From the NCBI GenBank assembly GCA_012184525.1, contig WOFQ01000027.1:186001-250000 (forward strand): a stretch of 64,000 nt of DNA, written 5' to 3'. Source of the DNA: Xenoacremonium recifei. Taxonomy: Eukaryota > Ascomycota > Sordariomycetes > Hypocreales > Nectriaceae. Made by a program: the position numbers and the translations under genes. The notes under the pieces were generated by a model. That model saw nothing but the letters and a program-made list of their open reading frames with translations, was not told the origin of the DNA and searched no databases. The first letter of the stretch is position 1, and every line of letters begins with the position of its first letter. Of the stretch, positions 10,414-22,834 are shown piece after piece.

Positions 10414-12726
10414 TTATCGCAACTCGTAATTCGCAATAGTTGTGCAATGAACCGTCGCATCAACATACAACCGATTCTCAACCTTGCAAGTCTGCCCAGG
10501 CCGCACCACGAACATGCCATTGGGGCCGAGGTTGAACGGCTGTGACCCGATAGTGACTTTGATCTTGCCTCCCGTGACGGAGCACGTGCGTAACTTGTCG
10601 TCTTCGACGCTCCAGTGATTGGAGGCACCGGGCTTGATGACGAGGACGTTGAATAAAACGTCCTCGGAGACAGTGACCGGTTGACCACTGGTGAGGTAAG
10701 AGTTGGAGAATGCGACGTCTGGTAACTGTGTTAGTAGCCGTAAATAAAAAGGGTTCGAACAACTTACTCTCAGATGAAGCCTCGTTTCTCATTCTTCCCG
10801 GCGCAATCTCCCACTCCTCCATCTCCAAGTCAGGACCGCCTAGTTGTCCCGACTGCATAGCTGCGCCCGCCACAGCAGATGATTGACGTTCCGTGGGAGG
10901 ATTTGAGATGTGTCGTCGCTTTCGCGGGGGCTCCTCCAGCGACGACTCGTCAGAAGACACTATAGCACGTCTTGGCCTTGTAAGAGCGGCGGGTCTCGAG
11001 GGCTTCAGCTGTATCGCTGACGCTGGCTCCGGCTCTTCAATGTCCATCTGCTCAGATTCATTCCCGGCGTCGTCTGTATCAATGGTAGTTATGGAAGGTT
11101 GTCTCTGCTGTTTGGAGCCTTTGGGCACATAAGCCTCCGGCGACCAGTCGCAGCATGAGTTTGAACGTCGTTGGAGATGACTCCAGTACTTGCAACCAAC
11201 ACAAGTTTCTGTCGACGAGAAGAACCTCTTGGCGGACGCATTGATGTTGTAAGGCAACGCAATGCACGGCGAAGATAGGCGGCTTGTAGGTCTAGAAGGG
11301 GGGCCGGTGCTAGCCTTGCACCTTTCATCTCCAGTGACCTCTCTGCCGACAACAAAAGCAAGAGCACAAGCATAGTCGATCAAGTCAAGGACTGTGCCAG
11401 TATGGGCGTCAATCCACTCCTGAGGAAGCTTGCGCAGAGGAGGTAAAGTTGACATTATCACAATGTCCTCCCGCTTCCATAGTTTTTGCTTCTCCATTAG
11501 GACGTCCTGTAAGTATGTAACCGCCGGCGTGTGGGCAGGTTCGGTCGACATAGAATCTCTTTTCGGGGTCGAGTTGAGTGAGTTAAGCGAGCCACTGCTC
11601 GCAGCGCGTTTCACAGCAAGAGCCGCCTGGTAAGGTACTCCTGGGTCGGCTGGTGGAGGGGCATCTGATGGCAGAGGGTTCTGCGAGATGATGATAGCCG
11701 GCGAGCTTCCCGCGCCGAACTTCGAATATGACCCAATCTTCGACAGCGTGCCATCTCCATTGTCGTTAAAGGTATTTCCACAGTGTGCAGCGGCAAAGTG
11801 CCCACCGAGTCCTTTGACACCGGCAAAGACACGTCGACATGTGCGCACGGGGCAGATAGCTGGATAGTCTTTGTGGGTGTGATGCTTGTAGTTGGATGGG
11901 ATGAGAACACCACGACCAGGCACTGTTCCTCCTTCAGGAACTGCAAAGGAGTCAGCATATTGACCAGTGATAAGATGAGAGAAGATGAGCTTACGGGGAT
12001 AGGAGGCATAAGGCCGACCCTCCTTGGTATGCGACAACGGGACGAGCCGCTCTCCGATTTTGGGTGCATCAGCCTCCGTGATCGTAGCCGGGCTGCTCGA
12101 CTGCTTGTCAGCCGCACTAGACGTAGCCTTCGCGAGTCCCATGCTGTCTGCTCTGATCTTCTCTACCAACTCAGAACCAGTGTGGAAGTTCATAAAAGAT
12201 TTGGATGGGCTCAGGGAGGTGGATGAAGCTGGAAGACTTGGACCGTTGATCTCTGCGAGCCGTTTTGACACCGCCTCTTCCGTAAAGCGACGGGCCGTGG
12301 CTTTCACAAGATCAGATGCGTCAATGGTGCGTTTGGGCGGGTTTGCAGCCGGGGTGGCTGAGCTGTTCCTGCCCACGGCTGCGTACATGTTGTCAGTGAT
12401 TCACTGCTCCCCATGGTGATGACCCGATGAATGAGCCAATCAGAACCACACTCACATTCACCAGCAGCCTTGTTTTGAAGCTCCTGCTGCATCTCCCATT
12501 GCTTCTGCGCATTCTGGATTTTGGGAAACGCCGCTAATGTCCCAGCCATTGTGTTGCCCGATGGTTCTGTACTGGGCATCGCGAGATCACTTACTATGCG
12601 AGCTGGCTCGGGACTGGGGACGTTGGCGTTCATGGCGGAGGCGACGGCTGTTTTGCCGGGCACTGTGCTGCGACCCCATGGAGAGAAGTTGCTGCGTTTC
12701 ATCTTGTTTGCCGCTGAATCATCCAT
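10414..12726 (-). CDS. C2H2 zinc-finger protein with C-terminal cupin-like domain
   Basis: Four exons (12726-12456, 12378-11995, 11940-10768, 10718-10414) give about 710 residues in frame. The third-exon acceptor TTTGCAG and an upstream GCTGAC branch site mark a 54-base intron that would otherwise read through. In order: a Ser/Pro-rich N-terminus (MDDSAANKMKRSNFSPWGRS), a single C2H2-type finger CPVRTC-X12-H-X4-H, a middle segment with a CxxC pair (ETCVGCKYW), basic patches (PPRKRRHIS) suggesting nuclear location, and a C-terminal beta-rich block containing LFNVLVIKPGASNHW, GPNGMFVVRPGQTCKVEN and YVDATVHC. The last block has the spacing of a cupin barrel like that at the end of CENP-C/Mif2, but no CENP-C motif is visible. 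I do not recognise the protein as a named gene; a chromatin or DNA-binding role is inference. Confidence 0.7.
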
Positions 12727-13421
12727 GGCGGCCTGCAGTCCCGAAACGGGCCGTGGACTCGAGCAAAACAATGGATTGTAGACGGAATCCCGATGCAAGC
12801 GCCCGTGGAACCCCAATCCCAGAGCGCTGAATCCCAGATGGAGGCAATGATCCCATGAACAAGAATCGCAGAGAAAAATTAAGGAGAGATTGCCCACTGG
12901 GAGCCCAAGACCAAAGCTCAGCTAGCGGGTTGAGAAGTGCTTGTGTAGGTATGAAGATAATAATTGAGGGTTGGAGTTGGTCTCGCTCTAGCAGGAGACG
13001 CGCCGACGCGACGCTATAGCGGCAGGAGCCGAGAGTGCTCCATCGTACCTGCCGCCTACCTGATTCTTAGCAGCGAAATACCTGCAAATGCTCTGGGATC
13101 AAGAGAGCAAACAAATCGGTAAATCAACTCTGATTTTTATTTTGTTATTCTCATTCTCACAAGATGTTCCTCAAAAACCTTACCTAGCTACCAAGGTAGG
13201 AATACCCAAATACCTCCCATCATACTTGCGGTGTTCAGCATCGCATATCGCAAGGCATGAATAGAATGAGGGGGCAATTGCTCATGAATACGCGAGTTCA
13301 AAGTCTTTTCTAGTATACAAAAGCTACAATGTTCCTACATGCCGCCTCGCAAGGCTTCTTCCCCAGCATAATATGATACACGAGTATCCTCCTCTTCTCT
13401 CAGACATCCCGACACCAGCAT
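12727..13421. other. Intergenic region
   Basis: About 700 bases between the start of the zinc-finger gene and the 3' end of the bL27m gene. No gene, tRNA or repeat recognised. Confidence 0.45.
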
Positions 13422-14310
13422 CTACTTTCTCTTCTTCGCCTTGCCCGCCTTCGCCGCCTTCTTCGCCGCCTTCTTACTCATCGGCTTCGCAGCCTTAATC
13501 TCCTCACCCATCTCGGCCCTCCGCGCCGCCGCCTTCCGCTGGCCCTCCAACTCGCGCTCACGCCGCCACCTCCTATGCCGGAACCACTGCTTGCGCGTGC
13601 GGAAGCGCTTGGTCTTCAGCCCTGTCGTCTGCACCAGTCGACCGATCGCCCAGTTGTCCTCGCGGTAGCTGTAGTCCTTGCGCAGCTTGAGCAGACGGTC
13701 TGGCTCGCCGGCCTCCACGCGCGTGACCTGGAAGGGGATGCCGGAGGGTGAGAGCTCGGGCTTGGAGACTGCGGTCTTGATGGGGAAGGGCGTCATGTTG
13801 AGCTTGCGCTTGCGTTGGGCGTCGACGGGGTAGGGGAGCGTGTCGGCTTTGTCGAAGACGACGCCGATGTACTTGCGGTCGGGGTGGCGGGACGGGTCGC
13901 GGTAGTATTTGACGTAGCCAGTGGCCATGGCGTGGATGGTGTGATCGCGGCCCATGATGCAGTTCTCGCCGGGCCACCAGTGTGTGCCTCGTTGCTTGTA
14001 GAGGATGTTCCCGGGGATCACGAACTGGTCTGTACCGCACCACCGTTAGCACATCCAAGCCCTCAATTGACCCTCAAGCCGCTTTTAATGTCAAAGCCGT
14101 ACCTCCTGTCCTCTTAGCTCCCAGCTTCTTCGGAATTCCCCTCTTGCTCTTCTTCCGGTACGCTCCCTGTGTCTTCACGGAGGCATATCGTCGACCCTCG
14201 ATCAGGGCACTCGCCAATTGGGCGGTTCGAGGGGCGGCAGGGGCGAAGGCTGCTCGAGATATGCCGGTCACAGCAGCCAGTATCGGCCGCTGCATTGTGA
14301 GGAACCGCAT
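13422..14310 (-). CDS. mrpl2: Mitochondrial large-subunit ribosomal protein bL27m
   Basis: Two exons (14310-14103 and 14029-13422) join as GAKRTGDQFVIPGNILYKQR and give about 271 residues. The N-terminus is a basic, hydroxylated mitochondrial targeting peptide ending near RRYASVKTQGAYRKK. The body has the L27 family core (GDQFVIPGN, KQRGTHWWPGENC, GRDHTIHAMATGYVKYY), then the fungal C-terminal extension rich in Lys, Arg and Ala. L27 lies near the peptidyl-transferase centre of the ribosome; yeast counterparts are called Mrp7 or MRPL2. ATG 14310 is used; a second ATG at 14295 gives a protein five residues shorter. Confidence 0.93.
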
Positions 14311-14576
14311 GACCGGCTGCGTCGTCGGCTTTTGTGGTGTGAGGTTGCTGAAGCTCTATGCTTTCTCCAGGACCAATCTCGAAGATGGAGTTTTCGCGCT
14401 TAGTCATTCCCGCCTGGTCTTATCGATAAGCTTGCTGTGGACTGGCCAGCTTGACCTCCAAGACCTGAATGGAGACCACTATCACCAACTTCAACGAACT
14501 GCTGCATTCCCTGAGCACACCTGCTTCTTTTTCCTCCCAAAATTTGTACTAACCCTTGTTTCTAACCCTCGCCACA

Positions 14577-14983
14577 ATGCGCTACCTCATCGCCCTCCTC
14601 TCACTCCTCTCCCTCGCCAACGCCCAGTTCGGCGGCTTCTTCGACCAAATGTTCCAACGAAACACCCACGAACAAGGCCAACAAATGAACCCTAGCGACT
14701 CCTCCCTGTACCGCAACCGCTATGACCAATGTACGCCTATCCTTCTGTCCCGTTGAGAAAGAGGACCGTCTACTAACGCTATCATACAGCTGTCTGCGAC
14801 AAGTACCTCTGTCCCGACACCCTCGCCTGCGTACACTTCCCCCATCATTGCCCCTGCGCCTGGGACGCCCACCAAGAAAAGTTCGAGTTGGCCGAGGGCC
14901 AGCGCATTTGCGTGTCGAGAGGAGGGTACAAGGCCGGCGAGGCTGCGCGCAAGGTTGAGCTTGCGAGGAAGGGTCTCCTGTAA
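14577..14983 (+). CDS. lcl2: Long chronological lifespan protein 2 (Lcl2)
   Basis: Two exons (14577-14730 and 14790-14983) give 115 residues. A signal peptide (MRYLIALLSLLSLANAQ) is followed by FGGFFDQMF, a Gln-rich spacer and a compact cysteine-rich block: CDKYLCPDTLACVHFPHHC, then FELAEGQRICVSRGG and EAARKVELARKGLL at the end. This is the whole length and pattern of the Lcl2 family, small secreted or ER proteins linked in yeast to lifespan and ER-associated degradation. The intron has a GTACGC donor and a CTAAC branch site. Confidence 0.93.
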
Positions 14984-15432
14984 GCGATGACATGTGGAAG
15001 TGAACGTGTCTCTGCATCTCTGGAGTCGGCGCAATTGATATTTTGGAGGGATAGACTGTATATTTAGTGGAAGAAAAACTTGAGCATGAGGATGATCTAC
15101 AACATTTGGGTGTCTGCGCTGGGAGGTTGAAATGATAATGCGGTCTAAATGAAATACTGATACGTAAACGGGTGAAAATCCCATCAACCTTCAATCCACG
15201 TCTCCTATCGCAATACGCAATCCTCAACGTGTATGCTAGTCGTACAGACACCATCTCCAATGTTTCATGCCTCGTGCCTCATACCGGCGCCCAATGTGCA
15301 GTCCGCAAAACTCCAAACAACCCGACCTCTCCCCTCGCGAAGAAAGGAAAAAGGTAGTTTCAAATATTCATAGTCATGTAAGCTCGTCCCATATCGTTAT
15401 AATCCATCCGGAAACAAAAGCTTCCACTATGA
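14984..15432. other. Spacer between convergent genes
   Basis: About 450 bases between the 3' ends of lcl2 and the inhibitor-2 gene. No gene seen. Confidence 0.5.
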
Positions 15433-16252
15433 CTACGCCGTCCCATTAGGAACCCGGGGCAGAGGAGGCATCTCCTCGTCGTCATCGTCAGGTATGTCCT
15501 CGGGATGGCCGAGCAGTTGAGCGACGTTCTTCATCTCATAATGCTTCTTGCGAAGCTGCTCGAATTTGCGGTGCTTTTCGCGTTCTTCGGGGGACATGCC
15601 CGCCATCTCCTCATCGGCGCTGTGACCCACGCTGCTCTCGTCGTCGACGTGGACGCTTTTCTCGCCCTTCGACGACGCGAAGCCTTCCGGGACCTCCTCC
15701 TCCGGCTCGCCCAGAGACAGGCCCGGAATGTCATCTTCAGGACCAGGACGTGAAGCCGCACGCTGAGCACCAGCGTTCGCCAGAGGATCCTCCCCCTCGT
15801 CGTCCGACGGGTCTTCCGCCGGGTCGTAGTGCTTCGCATAGGGTGTCTTGGGCTCGGTGATCTTCATCGTCGAGGTGCGCTCTTGTTCCGTCAGGTATAG
15901 GTTGGCCTCATCCCACTTGAGACGCATGGAGGATTCCGCGGGATCGTCGCCGACGGAGCTGTGGGCGGACTGCCGGCGGGAGCCCCCGGGACGGGCGGCG
16001 GAGGATGATCGACGGTGGCCGGCGTTGATCTGGGTGTTGGCGATGGTGACTTCCTTCTCAGATAGCGAGCGTTCCCGGGTAGGAGAGACAGGGGGTGACT
16101 TTTGATATGATCTCTTGAGAATGCCTTCAACGGAAAGGAAATGTCAGTGGCATGATGCAGGTTTGGGGCAATGGGCGTGCAATACCTTTGGGTCGCTGAG
16201 CGTTGGGCCCGGGCGGCGAATGCGCCGGGGACTCTTCTACAGCTGAAGCCAT
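15433..16252 (-). CDS. glc8: Protein phosphatase 1 regulator, inhibitor-2 family (Glc8)
   Basis: Two exons (16252-16186 and 16124-15433) give 252 residues. The splice restores RPKGILKRS, the conserved N-terminal PP1-binding motif KGILK. Further on are KWDEANLYLTEQER, KITEPKTPYAKHYDP (with the TP site phosphorylated in homologues) and KHRKFEQLRKKHYEMKNV, all hallmarks of inhibitor-2. The rest is acidic and probably disordered. These proteins bind the PP1 catalytic subunit (Glc7) and modulate its activity in nucleus and cytoplasm. Confidence 0.93.
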
Positions 16253-17450
16253 CTCGATGTCTTTATTGTATCGGTGTCGGGGTGTGTTGTACGGTGTGTG
16301 TGAGCAGGAAACGGCAGAATGGCTAAACTGCGTCGTGCGGACAGGCGAGAAGGTCTCAAGATAGCAGGTCGGTTCTCGCGGGTGATGGAGGATGTCAAGT
16401 GAGCGCAGAGGTCGTGATGGTGGAGGCGTTATCAGAGGATGCGGCTCGTTCTCGTGATGTCGTTATCAAAAGGAGGACGTCGTGGTCTGGATCCTCGTGA
16501 GCACTTCATGGGCGAGATGGTGGAGGGGGAAAAAGCGAGGAGGGGAGGCATATGACGCACTGGCTGGCAAGTCCTGGTTGGGGTTTAGCAGAGGTGGGTT
16601 AGTGGGGACTTGACAGGCAAGTAGATGTGCTGCTGCAGAGACTTAATCAGACCACCGACGAAGGCACTAGAATGCACAAGTCAGGTGCTTCACTGAGGTA
16701 CTCCAGGCTGAGACAGTACCTTGTCCCTGGCTGAGAGCAGGTTGTGCCACCCCAGCTTCTGTTTAGGCCCCCGATCCCCTAACAATAGAGGCCCAGCACT
16801 GCAGCTCAGGGCCTGCTGTTCACGGCCTCAGCAGCAGGTGGCTGGAATTATTGGCATGCTGCAGAGCTAACCCCTGTCCAGCCAGTATCTCGACCAGTCC
16901 TAAGACGAGATCGTCACACCCACCAATACAATAGCTGCGTTAGCAACGTCATGACTTTGAGACAGGGCAGAGATACTGGTGTGTAGCCTTTTCTCGGAAT
17001 TGATTAAGTGAACAAGTGTGCAGACGACACGGGCATCACATGAGAATGCTACCTAATCGACGCCTCAAACAAGTAGCACATCTGACTTTGCAGCCGTGAT
17101 TCAGATAGCAACTGTTGGGTTAGCACGTGCATTCTAGACACACATGTGTGAAGCGCGTGAAGGCAGGCCTAGACTCTGAGCTAGATTCCAAGTTTAAGAC
17201 TCGCTAAGCCCCAGATCTTCAGCACGTGTTGATCGACCTCGGCTCAAGATCGTGGAGCAAACTACTGCCTGTTTATGAAAACAATGTTATAGAGCGCAAA
17301 GTAGAAGCTTCTGTTGATCTCAACGCTAAGTTTCGTCATCACCATAACTCGTTGATAGCCAAGGCAGCCAAACCATGGGATATATACAAACTCCACCAAC
17401 TCCTCACACCCCAAGGCATCCCATCATCGTCGTTGTCGTCATCATCATCA
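16253..17450. other. Intergenic region, no gene seen
   Basis: About 1.2 kb upstream of the inhibitor-2 gene and downstream of the tandem-zinc-cluster regulator. A small open frame at 17226-17681 overlaps the regulator antisense and is not supported. A CATCAT-type microsatellite lies near 17427-17450. Confidence 0.45.
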
Positions 17451-19513
17451 TCAAGAGTCGCACTCGGACGGGTGAGGCAGCATATCCAGCAGCGCAATCA
17501 ACATGTTATACCCCGTCCGATAGCAAACGCTCTTTTCCCGCTCACCTCCCCAGATGTCCACACAGCTCCTCAGCGTCTCCAAGATAATCTGTCGGGGCGG
17601 GATCTCACATCCCATGCCCGCCGCCCCAGCAAACGGTGCATCTTTTCTCAGCACATGAACGACGGCCGTCAAAACCGCTGAGAAGAAGTCCAGCACAAAG
17701 GCCCGGCCGACGAGATCCAGCCGTCGATCCGGCCCGGCGCACCACATCTCGCGGTAGTGGATGAGCAGCGCCAGCGAGCATTCAAGTGATGACCAGTACG
17801 ACTCCGGGTACATGACTGGACCCTCGGGGTGTAGCGCGAAAGGCCGGTGCAGGACCATCAAGCATCGTCGGTGGAAGATGTCGACCGTCATTCGCTGGAG
17901 TTGACCAGAGCAAGACCGTTGAGCGTACTGTATCAGCTCGCGCAGCTGGGTGTTGTACCGCAGGACCTCCGGATACGGGATCTGGTCCTTTTTGGAGTTG
18001 ATACGGCTCAATATTTCCAAGACCAAAGGCAGAGACTGATACAAGACCATGTGCAAGCTGTCCGGCTCGCCCCAATCTGGAAGCTTTCTGAAACCGCTCA
18101 GCTCGTCGGGGCTCGTGAGAGGGGGCATGCCTGAGCACATCGACACCTTGATATCCAGGTATAGAATCGTCAGCCAGAGCTTCCGCCGCTTGTCCCGCTC
18201 GGTGGTGTCCTTAATGTCGGTTCCGCTATCTTCCTTCTCCTGTGGCAGCCCAAATATGTACGCTGTCCGCACTAACAGACCAAGGAGTGACCAGCACGAA
18301 TCAACAGCCCAACACGTGGCATTGCACATCTGTTTCGCCACTACCATTAACGTCAACGCCCTCAGTGACAGGATTGTAGGCCGGAACATGAAAGGGGTTT
18401 GCATGAGACAAGCCTCAGCCGCCATCATCAACTCGGTGGCTTGGTGAGACTCTTCGGCGGTAGCGAAGCACCCCAGGCCGAGAATCATGAGATATTGAGC
18501 CATCCAGTCGAGGCCGAAGTTTTCTGGCTCTTTCCAGTACTCTTCAATCTCATGATCGAACTGAGGGAGGTCGAGAATTGGGTTTACCGGTTCTAGAATA
18601 TCAAGATATTTGGCATAGTAGGCCGGACAATTGGCCTTCTCTGCTTCTAATAGGCGACCCACGGCATCCCGAGCGAAGTACTTGGTGGCCCCCGGTGTGC
18701 CAAATGGAAAGTTTCCGGGGAGAGCAAAGTTGGCAAGGCATGCATTTGTTGCCACGTTCTCGAGAGCTGCGGCTAGTGGTGGTGAATCAAGCGTGATCAA
18801 GGACCCAATCTACGCCAGCATCAGTCATGAGTTCCTACTCTCAGCGAAGTACTTACCTTGGTCATCAAGTCGCGCCAATGGCTTGAGCCACGAACTCTAT
18901 GCGTGACATGCCACGTAGCCTGCGTCGTCTTTGCACTTTCGCCCGGAGGTGGTAGTGGCGCCGTCGGACAGGGGAACTTGCCGCCATTCGGGCCCTTGTT
19001 GTAGCTGTAGTAGCATTCACGCCCGTTGCCACTTGACTGGCAACGAGCACAAGGAAGTTCTTTGTCGCACTTGACCTTGAGGCGGTGACATCGCAGACAG
19101 CTAAGACAGTTGCGCTTGCGCTTGCGGACGGTACGATGTCCGCCAGGAGGAAGAGTAGCAGCAGCAGCAGCAGGGACACCAGCGTTCACCGCAGGCTCCG
19201 GACTGTCCACCGACGTCGATGGCGAGATGAGGCCCCCAATAGACGGCAGCACGGAGGCAGCGGAGCCATCGGGCCGGGTGGGGGAGGGAACGGTGACCGG
19301 GACGGTGACCGGAACGGAGGTCGAGGCTGCGGAACCGTCGGTGGAGGCCGAGACGGAGGCGGAGGCGGCGGCAGCTGCGGATGCGGCGGCGACATCGAAG
19401 CTGCACCGGACGCCGGCCTGCAGACAGCGCGAGCACGACGGCTTCAGCAGGTCGCAGCGGCGCTTGAAGTGGCGGCAGCGGTCGCACGTCTTGACCTCGC
19501 GCATGTGCGGCAT
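17451..19513 (-). CDS. Transcription factor with two Zn(II)2Cys6 clusters
   Basis: Two exons (19513-18857 and 18809-17451) give 671 residues. The first Zn2Cys6 cluster starts near residue 10 (CDRC-X6-C-X6-C-X2-C-X6-C). The second is near residue 137 (CLRCHRLKVKC-X5-C-X2-C-X8-C). They are separated by a linker rich in Ala, Ser, Thr and Pro. The splice joins RDLMTK to IGSLITLDSP, after which comes the fungal-specific regulatory (middle homology) region: FARDAVGRLLEAEK, LDWMAQYLMILGLGCFA, KRRKLWLTILYLDIKVSM. Each cluster binds two zinc ions and normally one CGG half-site, so two in one chain is unusual. It is likely a nuclear activator; no target is evident from the neighbours. Confidence 0.9.
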
Positions 19514-21973
19514 GTCCGGCGAGTCGAGTTGTTAGCAAGCGCAAGCGAACCAACCAACCGGAAACCTGTCAAGGCCTGAGCGTTTCGACGGCCTCTCCGG
19601 GGCGCCCGAAGCTGAGCGTCCGCAACGCAAGGGGAGGAGAGGGTCCAGGCCCGTCAGTGAGCTAATTATCACGGACCGCAGCTGCAGCGAGGCTCGCTCC
19701 CATTCGCGGTCGGATGGCGAGGCAGGCAGGCTTGTTGGGCGCGCGCGGGATGGTGGAGAGGAGAGAGAGCGCAAGACGAAGCTGGGCCAGCACGGGATCG
19801 GCGGTAAGCGGTCGAAGCGGCGGCCCACTGCGTAGGATTGCGGCGAAGGATTCGGTCGGGCGATGTTATCACCGACGACGTGGCCTGGGGACCCTGGAAG
19901 ACGTGTGTGGAGGAGCTGAGACGGGACTCCAGGGCCTCGAAGCTGCCGGACGGTTACCAAACGCTTACATGGACGTTTATAAGTGAGTCTAGTAACTTAG
20001 GTGCTGTAAGTTAGTAGGCGGGTGGCCATTTCGCCCCAGTACCGGGTGAGAAGGGTCCGACTGACAAGCAGCGCCCTCTAACTAGCCAGCACCTCAAGCA
20101 AGATGGGTCGACGATGAAAGACTCTGATCCCGAATCTTCATTATAATAGGAAACAAAAGTACTGTAATACTCAGGTAAGTTTTCACTTTCTGAGACCTCC
20201 TTTTTTTTTTTTTTAATAATATATGCCGAGCGGATTCAACCATATTCCGGACGTCTGCTCCGTTCTTCAGCCTCAAACCGTCCCCTTTCAACGCCGTCAG
20301 TCACGGGACTCTTGGAGAGACCTCTATATAAGCATAGACTCTTATGCATCTAGTCGGTTACCTTGTTCTCATTTGCTTGAACGCCATTAAGACAGAGCTA
20401 CAGTCTGCGCATTTCTAGCGGACCGGCAGCGCGACGCGAAACGGTGTCATAGCGCGAGTGAAGGACCGAGCATCACGTAATTACTTCTTATATGGATTAC
20501 GGAAGCACTGTTGAGGGGGTATGGATGGACTTGACGATCCTCCAAGAGTCGAACAACTGGTCTTAGAGCTTTTGAGGAAGTGTCCTAGTTCCTAAAGACG
20601 AAACTATTAGACCTCGCTGCCGGCCATTCGCGTGGAGATGAGCAGGGTTGCAGAAAGTCTTTTTGTAACATGTGGTGTGGTTCACTCAAGGAAATTTGCA
20701 GGCCTAAGTACTGTACATTGTTAAATATTTTCAAGCTCCTTCCTATGCCATCAAACATGCTCCAGATCTGATCCCTTTTGCCTTCTCCTCATCTGAATCC
20801 TCCATATCTGAACCCTCTCCTAGGGAACCTTTCTTGTCTTATTCTCATATTAGCAAGAGCACAGGTAACTACTTTTTATCAGCGACTACTCAATCAAGTC
20901 GGGAAGGAATGTTACCTACAGAGTAGTTAAGTACGGAAGAATGCATAATAGAAGGCCCGTCCTTAAAAAGACGACAGCAAACTTGCGCACTTGAAGGATA
21001 GTAGGTGAAGTAGTCGCACTTGGGAAATTGCTCTTGCTGAATGGAAAGTTATCTTTCACCTCTGCACCTACCTGGGAATATTATGGAAAGTGATACAGAA
21101 AGGAAAGAGAAGATGAGCTGTAAACAAACATTAAGTGATGGTAGGTTCGGTGTTGCAGTTGTCCAACGATCAGTGAGTGGGTCTTCTGGCGGCTGCTCCC
21201 AGACCCACGTATGACAAGTCCGGGGTAGGGAGCATACTCACTACAAATAACTTCTGAAGTACTCTGTATAAAAAGAGTGTCCATGCATCGTAGAAGCCTT
21301 GGGCTTAATCTTGTCTAGTGACCGTATCATCTATGATGCATTGAATCGGTATGTAAGTGAGGAGAAGTGTTGAAGAGGAGCTCGTAGCATATCTGCTCGC
21401 ACAGTGCGTCCCCGGAGAAGACTCCATAGGCCGTATCTGAAAACTTGACATTCCCATTCATGGACACCTCTCCATCCCGACCGAACAGGCAGCTGGTGGC
21501 ATGCCATGACAAACTCAGCCTATTTATTAAAGCTACCGACCTGAAAGCCATCTAAAACCTCTGGTTATTTCAGTATCAGAGATTGTGATGCTGAAGCATA
21601 CGATTGTTGCTGCAAGATGCAATGCAAAATTCCCATCTTGGAATGTTGGGAGCCTAAACAAGAATATTAATTTAAATCTAGAATTCCGCTGGTACGTCAT
21701 TGTAACTTTAAAACAACCTCTGCTGGTTCACGATAAACCATGAGCGGGGGGCATTGAAAATTAATTTCGATGGCGGAGTGGCTATGAAGAACCCTTTTAA
21801 ATAATGAGTCACTTCGATTCTAAACCAAAGTATAAGTATATATTTGACTCCTCTATCCCTCCATTCTGTATCTTGCTCTCACCTCTTTAGCTTGCCACAG
21901 ACTAGCACACCATAACACCAGTCGGCGAATCAATATCTCAATCCTTAGACTCACATAACCCTCACGGCTCACC
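19514..21973. other. Large intergenic region, no gene seen
   Basis: About 2.5 kb. The first 400 bases are GC-rich and are probably the promoter of the zinc-cluster regulator. The rest is AT-richer, with a T/A homopolymer near 20200 and many stops in every frame. I found no protein, tRNA or transposon motif; the short open frames (such as 21327-21551 minus) resemble nothing I know. Confidence 0.4.
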
Positions 21974-22834
21974 ATGGGAAAGTTGTGTAAAGCCATTCGC
22001 AAAGCGGCAGCTGCCTTTAGGGAGACCTGGGCCGAAACAGAAACAGACCAGAACGAAAATACGGACCTCCTACCATCTCCTGAACTTCAGAGAGACGATG
22101 CTCTGAGGTACCTTCACCAGCTCGCCTATGACAATCCTAACTTCTGGGCCTGCAAGCCATGCATGCAATTACATCCAATATACTTAACTGATCTCCCGAC
22201 CACTCCGCTAGAGACATGTTGTCCTTATGAACGACATTTCTGTCCTACACAGAAAAGTCCAGTTGGACGGTACTATGATCTCCGCCCTAGACATGCATGG
22301 ATTGCGCTCAAGTATCGTCGCCTGGATAAACAAGGTCGCCTTTCCCTTTATCAGCAGCAACATATGCAGAGACTCTTCAGTTTGCGCCGATACTGTTGCC
22401 ATCCATGCGGGTCAACGGACGGTCAAGATCTGCGAAGGGTTTGGATAGAAGAGTACCCAAAAGTAACGGATAGGGAATACAGATTCTCCAGATGGTTCAA
22501 ATATGACAGCTTTAGCCTTGGGGCCCCTGTTTCAACTAATAATATGGGAAGGCTGAGCATTTGTGAACATCAATTCTTTGATTTCACCTATCCAGACTGG
22601 CGAGACAGGCCAATGAGCTTGCTTAGCATGCTCGTCGAAGAGGCCTTAGAAACGAAGCACGGCAAGTACATTGATGGGCATTGCGACTGGTGTCCGAAAA
22701 AATTCACAGTCAACTTTGATGGTGGCCAGCTTACCATTAGGGAAGATGTTTCTGCAGGGGCAGAGGTATGTCCTTCTGAGCTCACTGCGAGCTGTTACGG
22801 GAAGAAACAAGTGTATTATAGATGCTATGCATAA
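21974..22834 (+). CDS. Fungal hypothetical protein with CxxC motifs (intact paralogue)
   Basis: An uninterrupted 286-residue frame starting MGKLCKAIRKAA. Visible features: RYLHQLAYDNPNFWACKPCMQLHP near residue 47 (a CxxC pair in a setting also seen in fungal F-box-like orphan proteins, though no F-box is present here), TPLETCCPYERHFCP, GQDLRRVWIEEYPKVT, MGRLSICEHQFFDF, and HCDWCPKKFTVNF near the end (CxxC). The cysteine pairs could bind zinc. I do not know the function. A second, damaged copy lies on the opposite strand at 23134-23958, tail to tail with this one. Confidence 0.65.
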   Translation: MGKLCKAIRKAAAAFRETWAETETDQNENTDLLPSPELQRDDALRYLHQLAYDNPNFWACKPCMQLHPIYLTDLPTTPLETCCPYERHFCPTQKSPVGRYYDLRPRHAWIALKYRRLDKQGRLSLYQQQHMQRLFSLRRYCCHPCGSTDGQDLRRVWIEEYPKVTDREYRFSRWFKYDSFSLGAPVSTNNMGRLSICEHQFFDFTYPDWRDRPMSLLSMLVEEALETKHGKYIDGHCDWCPKKFTVNFDGGQLTIREDVSAGAEVCPSELTASCYGKKQVYYRCYA

